Below are positions 1 through 5,119 of a stretch of DNA of 9,712 nucleotides, one piece after another (position 1 is the first letter of the stretch; every line of letters begins with the position of its first letter). The stretch spans positions 1 to 9,712 of the forward strand of contig JAFDHB010000134.1 of assembly GCA_019308985.1 (NCBI GenBank), in the 5' to 3' direction. Source of the DNA: Deltaproteobacteria bacterium. GTDB lineage: Bacteria; Desulfobacterota; DSM-4660; Desulfatiglandales; HGW-15. A program made the translations under genes and the position numbers. The notes under the pieces were generated by a model, which did not search any database, was not told the DNA's origin, and saw only the letters and a list, made by a program, of their open reading frames with translations.

Positions 1-5
1 CCAAC

Positions 6-488
6 GTGGGATCCAATGCTGACCGCTGCCAATCAGCTTTTGAAACGGATGTGAAGCCTCGAACCATATACACCCTCGGCACCAGCACGCGATCCATTGA
101 CGACTTCTTCGAAATCCTGGAACTTTATGGGATCGAGGGTATTGCCGACGTTAGGAGGTTCCCCGCTAGCAGGAGGTATCCCCACTTCAGCCGCCCGAAC
201 CTGGAGAGTGTCGCACAGCAGAAGGACCTTGCCTATTTCTGGCTTGGAGACCTGCTCGGTGGTTACCGCAAAGGCGGATACGCAGCCTATCAAAGGGAAG
301 AGGCTTACCTGCGGGGCCTGGAGGTACTCGAGACCATTGCCGGGAGAGCCAGGACCGTGGTATTGTGTGCAGAGAGGTTTCCCTGGAAGTGCCATAGGCT
401 CCAAATCTCTCGGAGCTTAGAGGAACGGGGTTGGGAGGTCATCCATCTAATAGAAAAAGACCGTATCTGGCATCCCAGGCAGAATTGA
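6..488 (+). CDS. DUF488 family protein
   Basis: A 160-residue frame of the DUF488 family, a small cytoplasmic protein family of unknown biochemical function. The family pattern is clear: TIYTLGTSTRSIDDF near residues 21-35, the IADVRRFPASRRYPHF block near 46-61, a LGDLLGG segment near 81-87, and the C-terminal VVLCAERFPWKCHR block near 118-131 with two cysteines and a histidine, followed by a GWEVIHL strand. Length is normal for the family. The start is uncertain. The frame is open to the left edge with GTG at 6, but GTG at 51 would begin the protein (VKPRTIYTLG) just before the conserved core, and neither has a good ribosome binding site. An upstream start outside the window is possible. The neighbours say nothing about its role. 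Confidence 0.85.
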   Translation: MGSNADRCQSAFETDVKPRTIYTLGTSTRSIDDFFEILELYGIEGIADVRRFPASRRYPHFSRPNLESVAQQKDLAYFWLGDLLGGYRKGGYAAYQREEAYLRGLEVLETIAGRARTVVLCAERFPWKCHRLQISRSLEERGWEVIHLIEKDRIWHPRQN

Positions 489-513
489 AATTCTATGTCT
501 CCTTGCAGGTTGG

Positions 514-618
514 ATCGCAGCCGGGACCCTGCCCCTACAGGAATCCGGCGCCCTATCTTCCTGTAGGAGCAGCTTTTAGCTGCGATTCCCCTCTGTAGGG
601 GCAGCTTCCAGCTCCGAT
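514..618. repeat. Cluster of three REP-like palindromic units
   Basis: Three copies of one short unit lie here. Unit A (514-542) is inverted. Unit B (560-590) and unit C (592-618) are direct. The shared core is CTGTAGG(A/G)GCAG, a short loop, then (A)GCTGCGAT. Unit B has a perfect hairpin: GCAGCT at 569-574, a three-base loop, AGCTGC at 578-583. Unit A read on the minus strand keeps the TGTAGGGGCAG head and the CTGCGAT tail. A head-to-head pair of this kind resembles the REP/BIME elements of Pseudomonas and enterics, which RAYT transposases spread. No RAYT gene is in the window. A fourth copy is at 5941-5966. Confidence 0.75.
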
Positions 619-639
619 ATGATGAATCTGGCTATTGTA

Positions 640-770
640 CTGTCCCCTCTTTCGCGACTGGAAATTGCCCCCCAGGGGGACAGCGGCCGGATGATCGCAA
701 CCAGATGCCGGCCCTCCAGACAAGAGACCTGACATATATTTCACCTCAAAAGGGAGGAGAAATTGCCCCC
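640..770. repeat. G/C-run inverted and direct repeats
   Basis: CTGTCCCC at 640-647 is mirrored by GGGGACAG at 676-683. Between them a CCCCCC-A-GGGGG stretch (667-679) can fold on itself. The 12-mer GAAATTGCCCCC occurs at 661-672 and again at 759-770, 98 bp apart. It may be a decayed small mobile element or transposon end. No transposase is visible. Confidence 0.4.
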
Positions 771-825
771 TAATTCACAAATCAGGATGTTCCTCCTCCT
801 ATGCCGCTAGGTCCTCCCATTGGTC

Positions 826-853
826 TTGACAGGAACCAAAAAAGATGTATAAT
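826..853 (+). promoter_or_regulatory. Sigma-70 promoter of the vapBC operon
   Basis: A perfect TTGACA at 826-831 and a perfect TATAAT at 848-853 are separated by 16 bp, one short of the usual 17. The expected transcription start is near 860, about 23 bases ahead of the vapB ATG at 883. A strong ribosome binding site, GGAGGT at 872-877, lies between them. Both boxes match consensus exactly, so the promoter should be strong when not repressed. Confidence 0.8.
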
Positions 854-866
854 GCTGACGTATACA
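846..866. promoter_or_regulatory. Candidate VapB operator over the -10 box
   Basis: An inverted repeat has arms TGTATA (846-851) and TATACA (861-866) and a 9-base spacer. The arms are perfect complements. The left arm overlaps the -10 TATAAT and the right arm covers the expected transcription start. Ribbon-helix-helix antitoxins usually repress their own operon from such sites, so this is the natural autoregulatory operator. The assignment is inferred from position and symmetry. Confidence 0.55.
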
Positions 867-882
867 CCATTGGAGGTATGAG

Positions 883-1119
883 ATGGTACGAACGCAGATA
901 TACCTGACGGAGCGCCAACGGAATGAGCTGGCTGCTCTCGCCAAAGCGGCCGGCAAGAAACAGAGCGAACTTATTCGGGAGGCCATTGATCGCCTCATCG
1001 CTCAAGCGGACCGTAGTCGGAGAGAGGCGATACTGAGAGAGGCTGCTGGGATCTGGAAGGACCGCAATGATCTTCCCGACTTCGAGGCAAGTCGGTCCGA
1101 ATGGGATAGGAAGCGGTAA
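883..1119 (+). CDS. vapB: Ribbon-helix-helix (CopG-type) antitoxin of a VapBC pair
   Basis: A 78-residue protein with a typical ribbon-helix-helix N-terminus: a short beta strand RTQIYLT (residues 3-9), helix A (QRNELAALAKAAG) and helix B (SELIREAIDRLIAQ, about 28-41). This is the dimeric DNA-binding fold of CopG/Arc-type antitoxins. The rest, from about residue 42, is charged and ends in an acidic/aromatic tail (DLPDFEASRSEWDRKR), as expected for the part that wraps the toxin and blocks its active site. The ATG at 883 is set by GGAGGT five bases upstream. The stop is 5 bp before the PIN-domain toxin gene, so the two are co-transcribed and probably translationally linked. It should neutralise the toxin and, with it, repress the promoter at 826-853. 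The class is secure; the exact VapB subfamily is not. Confidence 0.85.
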   Translation: MVRTQIYLTERQRNELAALAKAAGKKQSELIREAIDRLIAQADRSRREAILREAAGIWKDRNDLPDFEASRSEWDRKR

Positions 1120-1124
1120 TTGCC

Positions 1125-1508
1125 ATGCCGCGGTCAATCCTCTTGGACACTGATATTCTTGTTGATTACTTTCGAGGCCACAGCAAGGCGGTTGGCTTCA
1201 TCAAGACCAACTCCGATCGAATCATCCTCTCCTCAATCGTCGTTGCCGAGCTGTACGCCGGAGTGAGAGGTGAGGCAGAACTAGAAGTTCTGAACGACTT
1301 CATCTCCCTCTTCCCTGTCATCCCCGTTAGTGCTGAGATCGCAAAGGGTGGGGGTCTCTACAAGCGAGATTATGGGAAATCACATGGTACCGGACTAGCG
1401 GACGCTATCTTGGCTGCTACAGCTCAAGCCGAGAATGCTGAGCTGAAGACTCTCAACTGCCGGCACTACCCCATGCTGAAAGGTCTCAGGCCGGCATACA
1501 AAAAATAG
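1125..1508 (+). CDS. vapC: PIN-domain ribonuclease toxin VapC
   Basis: A 127-residue PIN domain, the full normal length for VapC. The N-terminus ILLDTDILVDYF carries the first metal-binding Asp (D8), with D10 and D14 nearby. E42 in VVAELYAGV is the second acidic residue. D93 in GTGLADAILAATA is the third. The C-terminal LKTLNCRHYPML block matches the usual TLN..HF.M signature closing the site (N111). VapC toxins are Mg2+-dependent endoribonucleases that stop translation by cutting tRNA or rRNA; the target cannot be told from sequence. The gene begins 5 bp after vapB. I see no terminator in the 195 bp downstream. Confidence 0.9.
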   Translation: MPRSILLDTDILVDYFRGHSKAVGFIKTNSDRIILSSIVVAELYAGVRGEAELEVLNDFISLFPVIPVSAEIAKGGGLYKRDYGKSHGTGLADAILAATAQAENAELKTLNCRHYPMLKGLRPAYKK

Positions 1509-1703
1509 TGGGCTGGGATAGCACGCAGATGAAGGCACGACCCGTTGCGTTACAAGAATCCTGGGATCAATGGGATGTCGAGAGGGGGCGGGCTCACACC
1601 TCACCGTATTTTCCTGCACGGTAGAGCACAAGCCCCCTATTGAATATTCCGAACAACGAACCGGTTCTGTCCATTCCGGGGCGAAGGCCCATCACCAAGG
1701 AGG

Positions 1704-2399
1704 TCAAGGACTCAAGACCTCTTCCTCGTAAAAGTCCCGGATTGTCTTTCCACCGGACCTTTCGCAGTTCTCTATCCATTTCCTCACCCGGTCCTTGCCA
1801 TAAGCCTCTTCCCAGGCCCTGACAATGGTTTCAACAGGTATGTCATGGTAGCTGGGGTGGTACCTGATGTATTGCATAAAAAGTTTTTTCTCCTGATTAT
1901 ACTCGTGGAAAAGCGAATCTTCCCGGCCATTGAACTCCAGGGGCAAGACACCATGCTTCTTGCAGAGTTCAACGTTGAAGGCCGGCGTTGCCTTTACCCA
2001 CTTCCCCTTGAGATGGAATTCCGTGAAGCCATGATAGACAAAGATATCTGATCCCAGGTGGTCTATGAGTTGTTTTGTGGCAAGGTGATTCCGGACATCT
2101 GCAAAACCTATCCTGGAAGGTATCCCGCATGCCCTACCCAGGGCACAAAGCAGGGATGCCTTGCACACACAGTAACCCCTGCCGCTCCTCAAGACATTGC
2201 TTGCCCGGTAGTGCTCGGGGAGATAAAAGGGATAATAGGGGTCATACCAGATCCCGTCCCGGACCGCGTAATATAGTTTTACGGCCTTATCCACCGGTCC
2301 CTCACCGTCATCCTTAATCACATCATAGGCAAAGACCAAGATCTCTTCATGATCACTATCAATTATTGACGTAGGCCGGAGATACTTTTCAAGATCCAT
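1704..2399 (-). CDS. Transglutaminase-like cysteine-protease-fold protein
   Basis: A 231-residue protein with a transglutaminase-like core and no signal peptide or membrane segment, so probably cytoplasmic. SGRGYCVCKASLLCALGRACGIPSR (cut here from residues 73-96) matches the G-x-C-x-x-K-A-x-L-x-x-A-x-x-R-A-x-G-I-P-x-R signature, with nucleophile Cys77. The His block follows as YHGFTEFHLKGKWVKATPAF, with His123 at the usual HAW position. The Asp of the normal WVxxDP block is replaced: here the run is WVKATP, with Thr138 where Asp is expected. I chose ATG at 2399 because GAGGAG lies 7 bases before it; the longer frame from a TTG at 2414 starts inside that site. It could be a peptidase, an amidase or an inactive binding protein. 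It stands alone between convergent vapC and a divergent regulatory gap. Confidence 0.75.
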   Translation of the reverse strand: MDLEKYLRPTSIIDSDHEEILVFAYDVIKDDGEGPVDKAVKLYYAVRDGIWYDPYYPFYLPEHYRASNVLRSGRGYCVCKASLLCALGRACGIPSRIGFADVRNHLATKQLIDHLGSDIFVYHGFTEFHLKGKWVKATPAFNVELCKKHGVLPLEFNGREDSLFHEYNQEKKLFMQYIRYHPSYHDIPVETIVRAWEEAYGKDRVRKWIENCERSGGKTIRDFYEEEVLSP

Positions 2400-2423
2400 A
2401 GGACTTCTCCTCAATTAGCTCGT

Positions 2424-2449
2424 ATGAAACTTCAAGTGTAAAGTTTCAT
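2424..2449. promoter_or_regulatory. Perfect 9-bp dyad upstream of the transglutaminase-like gene
   Basis: ATGAAACTT (2424-2432) and AAGTTTCAT (2441-2449) are perfect complements around an 8-base centre. The site lies 25-50 bases upstream of the ATG at 2399. Symmetry and position fit a repressor or activator operator, or a hairpin in the mRNA leader. There is no T run after it, so it is not an intrinsic terminator. Confidence 0.5.
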
Positions 2450-2579
2450 TTTCGTTCAATACGGGCTTCTTTGGACTGGCGGCGCTGAATTAGGGATCGC
2501 CTTGTCATTATACGACCATCACGGCGCCGAAAGGGACTTATGCCGCCCGCCCCATGCTCACGCCCTGAGATAGCCCTCT

Positions 2580-2664
2580 CCTTTATAGGACCGAATGGGG
2601 CTTATCACCTATTCTTTCGGCTGACCCTTCTTGTTCGGTGAGGCTCTAGGTGGTCTCATAAAGG
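2580..2664. repeat. Imperfect 13-bp inverted repeats flanking 59 bp
   Basis: The left arm CCTTTATAGGACC (2580-2592) pairs with GGTCTCATAAAGG (2652-2664) at 11 of 13 positions. Within the interval, ACCGAA (2591-2596) pairs with TTCGGT (2634-2639). It could be a folded RNA or the ends of a very small element. I match it to no known riboswitch. Confidence 0.35.
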
Positions 2665-2684
2665 AAATCCCGAGAAAAGTCAAC

Positions 2685-2816
2685 GTTGATGAATTCGCAA
2701 ATCAAAATCGTGAAGGAAAAGCAAAAGGCTCTAACTGAGCGTTCAATTTGAACCTTCGAAATCTCGCTTATCAGGAGCGTGTCAATCTCGTGTGATCACC
2801 GCCAAATAAGGGCGGT
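2685..2816. repeat. Decayed copy of the MITE-like element at 9600
   Basis: GTTGATGAATTCGCAAA at 2685-2701 differs at three positions from the start of the element at 9600 over the first 16 bases. The 13-mer AATCTCGTGTGAT at 2784-2796 is identical to 9667-9679. In both places a GC-rich hairpin follows at once: here ACCGCC (2798-2803), a 7-base loop and GGCGGT (2811-2816). The spacing between the two shared blocks is 99 bp here and 67 bp there, so this copy has gained bases or is a variant. The comparison was done by eye. Confidence 0.5.
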
Positions 2817-2882
2817 CTCTGCGAGAGGAATATTTAGAATACGCCCCAGCAATTTTCGCGGTTTTGCAGTCTGGCATAATTC

Positions 2883-2910
2883 TTGATTTTTCATTTCTAT
2901 GTTGTAAGAT
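2883..2910 (+). promoter_or_regulatory. Candidate promoter for the R-M operon
   Basis: TTGATT (2883-2888) and TAAGAT (2905-2910) are 16 bp apart in the AT-rich patch before the methyltransferase gene. The expected start is near 2917, giving a leader of about 165 bases. An imperfect dyad, ATGTT...AGAT then ATCTAACAT (about 2898-2940), surrounds the -10 and could bind a regulator. Both boxes are moderate matches only. Confidence 0.35.
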
Positions 2911-2997
2911 TAGTATTAACCGAGATCCAATATCTAACATCAAATGTCCCACGTCGTGAATTACCAAGGACCTAACCATACCTCTCCAACGGACCGC

Positions 2998-3024
2998 AAA
3001 AAAACCGCCGTCTCGAGAACGGCG
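2998..3024 (-). terminator. Intrinsic terminator facing left, without a visible gene
   Basis: Read on the minus strand, CGCCGT (3024-3019), a 7-base loop and ACGGCG (3011-3006) form a 6-bp GC-rich stem. One G and a run of seven T follow (3004-2998). That is a textbook rho-independent terminator for leftward transcription. No leftward gene lies to its right before the plus-strand methyltransferase at 3084. It may block antisense transcripts from the R-M genes, end a small minus-strand RNA, or be left over from a lost gene. Confidence 0.6.
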
Positions 3025-3083
3025 TTCCGTCAGGGCTCAGGGAAAGACCGGATGCTCGGTACTTACTATCTTGGAGGAGGGAG

Positions 3084-3941
3084 ATGAAATTCGTATGCGA
3101 ACCAGACATATCCTGTGCCCTGCGGCCTGATGATTCTACGGTCTACCAGGGAGACGCTGAACAGGTTCTCCGTCAGCTTCCCGAGGGATTTTTCCGCTGT
3201 GTCGTAACGTCACCACCTTACTGGGGACTGAGAGACTACGCAACTGAAGGGCAGATCGGTGCGGAGGATGACCCTAGAGAATACGTCTCTCGCCTAGTGG
3301 CAATCTTCGAGGAGATTCGCCGTACGCTTCGAGACGACGGGACAGTTTGGCTAAATATCGGAGACTGCTACACTAGTGGGAACCGTACTTACAGGGCCCC
3401 CGATAAAAAGCACCCCGTCAGGGCAATGTCCTATAGGCCGAAAACACCGCCTGGACTGAAGCCAAAGGATTTGGTCGGCATCCCTTGGCGCCTGGCCTTT
3501 GCCCTCCAAGAAGCAGGATGGTACCTGCGCAGCGACATCATCTGGGAAAAGCCTAACTGTATGCCGGAGAGCGTTAAGGATCGCCCTACTCGAGCCCACG
3601 AATACATTTTCCTATTCTCCAAGTCTGTCAGGTATTTTTACAGGGCAAGCGCTATAGCGGAACCCACTGGCAAGAACAAACGAAGCGTTTGGTCCGTTCC
3701 CACAGAACCGTTTTCCGGCCCCCATTTCGCCACCTTTCCACCAAAACTCATTGACCCCTGCATTTTGGCCAGCACCGAGCCCGGCGATTGGGTTTTAGAC
3801 CCCTTTTTCGGATCAGGGACGGTGGGAGTCGTTAGTGAGCAGCAAGGCAGAAGATACGTTGGTATCGAGCTGAATCCAGACTATGTCAAGCTTGCTCTGG
3901 ATCGTATCAGAAATACTCAAAGGCTTCTTTTCGTTCTATGA
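3084..3941 (+). CDS. Type II DNA methyltransferase (beta class, probably N4-cytosine)
   Basis: A 285-residue SAM-dependent DNA methyltransferase, full length for the class. The catalytic motif IV TSPPYWGLRDY (residues 42-52) comes before the SAM-binding motif I DPFFGSGTVG (239-248), which is the beta-class order. Between them lie DLVGIPWRLAFALQEAGW (129-146), a SDIIWEKPN block (150-158) and KNKRSVW (197-203). YVGIELNPDYV (258-268) supplies the acidic residue that binds the ribose of SAM. An SPPY motif with WGLRDY is typical of N4-cytosine enzymes such as M.SmaI and M.Cfr9I, so m4C is likely but N6-adenine is not excluded. The ATG is preceded by a strong GGAGGAGGGAG. The endonuclease gene starts 15 bp after the stop, so methylase is made first, protecting the host. 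No controller (C) gene is seen upstream. Confidence 0.9.
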   Translation: MKFVCEPDISCALRPDDSTVYQGDAEQVLRQLPEGFFRCVVTSPPYWGLRDYATEGQIGAEDDPREYVSRLVAIFEEIRRTLRDDGTVWLNIGDCYTSGNRTYRAPDKKHPVRAMSYRPKTPPGLKPKDLVGIPWRLAFALQEAGWYLRSDIIWEKPNCMPESVKDRPTRAHEYIFLFSKSVRYFYRASAIAEPTGKNKRSVWSVPTEPFSGPHFATFPPKLIDPCILASTEPGDWVLDPFFGSGTVGVVSEQQGRRYVGIELNPDYVKLALDRIRNTQRLLFVL

Positions 3942-3956
3942 ATAGAGGTTAGACAA

Positions 3957-4922
3957 ATGGCAGATTTTACGTACCCGCGCCCAGATCTTCAAATCACTTT
4001 CTATAACCGTCTCTGTCAACTACGCGAGGTTCTTCTACTTGATGCTCTTCTAAGGGTAGTATCAGAGTCTAACCTTCAAGTGATCAACAAAGAATTACAC
4101 TCTCTTGTCCCTGAGGAGTTGCTCCGGAGGGTTGCATCATGGGGCCTTCGAGGAGAGGTCATGTTCCCGGTCCCGAGCATACTCCGTACAAACCCCTTTC
4201 TTCTTGGTTATTACCGCCTTCTTCTCGGCTTTTCGCAGAAGCAATTCTACAGCAAAGATTACGGCTTTAGACCGTTCAAGCAAATGGAGGAACGCGGAAA
4301 GATTCCGAAGGACAGAGAAAAAGAGTTGGAGGAGCTTTGTCGCTGCCTTTGCAAGAGCGCGGAAATTCTTGTCAAAGGTGTAAACAAGCTGAATACCACT
4401 GCGGTCCACGAGCTGACGTTATTGACCTTGGGACCACAGTTCAGAGGTGGGGCGCTCAACTTGTTGGGTACCGAGGCGACGGAGAAAGTGTTCGACCTTA
4501 TTAAGACCCATGTGGCCTCTGCCCTGGTAGAATCAACTCAGCGGAGTCTCAAGATTAAGAACGCGGCTGGCCGGGATGTCACCGTCGAATTCTCGACTGA
4601 CCCGGACATTTCCATTACAGAGCACCTACCTTCTGGTAGCGTCCGCAACCTCGTGGCTATCGAGATCAAGGGTGGCAAGGATATCTCCAACATACACAAC
4701 CGAATTGGCGAAGCGGAAAAGAGTCACCAAAAGGCTCGAAAGGAGGGCTTCGTTGAGTGCTGGACGATGGTGGGTATACACCGCCTTGAGCTTGTTCAGG
4801 CAAGCAGAGAGTCTCCAAGTACAGATAGATTCTTCCACATCGATGCTATTGTAAAACCGGGTTCCGCGGAGTTCACAGAGTTTCGGGAACACCTCCTTGC
4901 ACGAATCGGTCTTAGGGACTAA
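3957..4922 (+). CDS. Type II restriction endonuclease, XcyI/Cfr9I-like
   Basis: A 321-residue protein downstream of the methyltransferase. The catalytic core is a PD-(D/E)XK nuclease: PD216-217 in STDPDISITE, then E236 and K238 in NLVAIEIKGG, separated by 18 residues. The following run, KDISNIHNRIGEAEKSHQKA, is the strongest family signature. The N-terminus (YPRPDLQITFYNRL) and the LRTNPFLLGYYRLLLGFSQ segment (77-93) resemble, as I remember them, the XcyI family (C^CCGGG cutters). The partner methylase has the SmaI/Cfr9I-type motif, which fits. The length is close to that of XcyI. Translation should start at ATG 3957 behind AGAGG (3944-3948). Endonuclease identity is firm; the recognition site CCCGGG is a family-based prediction. 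The gene appears intact. Confidence 0.8.
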   Translation: MADFTYPRPDLQITFYNRLCQLREVLLLDALLRVVSESNLQVINKELHSLVPEELLRRVASWGLRGEVMFPVPSILRTNPFLLGYYRLLLGFSQKQFYSKDYGFRPFKQMEERGKIPKDREKELEELCRCLCKSAEILVKGVNKLNTTAVHELTLLTLGPQFRGGALNLLGTEATEKVFDLIKTHVASALVESTQRSLKIKNAAGRDVTVEFSTDPDISITEHLPSGSVRNLVAIEIKGGKDISNIHNRIGEAEKSHQKARKEGFVECWTMVGIHRLELVQASRESPSTDRFFHIDAIVKPGSAEFTEFREHLLARIGLRD

Positions 4923-5055
4923 GTGGCAGCTATAGGGCTAAACACCTAAGGGTAAAGAGTCCCACTGGCCACCCTGAAGGTCATCATGTCACATTGTTTG
5001 AATTGGATGGGAAAAAGTACATAATGGATAATGCGGGAGTGGGGAGTGGGGACGT

Positions 5056-5074
5056 TCGTGCACAACGTGCACGA
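5056..5074. promoter_or_regulatory. Perfect 8-bp dyad between the R-M and cyclase genes
   Basis: TCGTGCAC (5056-5063) and GTGCACGA (5067-5074) are perfect complements around AAC. The hairpin lies between the converging endonuclease and cyclase genes, 134 bp after one stop and 46 bp after the other. Its place suits a bidirectional transcript end, but neither side has a T run, so it could equally be a protein-binding site. Confidence 0.45.
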
Positions 5075-5119
5075 CTTGACGTGGTATGTCCTATTCGGTT
5101 AACCGGGATCAAAAACACC

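Larger units (their letters stand above)
489..825. other. Gene-free stretch rich in palindromic repeats
   Basis: I see no credible gene between the DUF488 stop and the vapBC promoter. The stretch holds three REP-like palindromes (514-618) and a pair of G/C-run repeats (640-770), listed separately. Frames that cross it, such as the minus-strand one at 553-744, are translations of the repeats and resemble no protein. Confidence 0.7.
2400..3083. other. 680-bp gap with several structured elements
   Basis: No credible protein gene is visible. From left to right it holds a perfect 9-bp dyad (2424-2449), a lone minus-strand TATAAT (2507-2512) that could serve the transglutaminase-like gene but lacks a good -35, a 13-bp imperfect inverted repeat (2580-2664), a decayed palindromic element (about 2685-2816), an AT-rich patch with a candidate promoter (2883-2910), and a leftward terminator (2998-3024). 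The methyltransferase ribosome binding site follows at its right end. The spread of GC content and repeats suggests a junction where modules have been joined. Confidence 0.6.

Noticed and set aside
514..618. Possible CRISPR array
   Set aside because: Only three units, one inverted, with uneven spacing and no repeat-spacer regularity; they are REP-like palindromes.
553..744. 63-residue minus-strand frame
   Set aside because: It is a translation of the REP units and G/C tracts and has no ribosome site.
1594..1779. 61-residue minus-strand frame after the transglutaminase-like gene
   Set aside because: It overlaps the end of that gene in another frame; the gene has a natural-looking end and no frameshift sign.
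2872..2887. Sigma-54-like TGGCAT...TTGA site
   Set aside because: The -12 element lacks the needed GC (it reads GA), and no enhancer-binding regulator is nearby.
2782..2979. 65-residue minus-strand frame as a possible controller gene
   Set aside because: It has no helix-turn-helix, crosses the hairpin and promoter region, and points away from the R-M genes.
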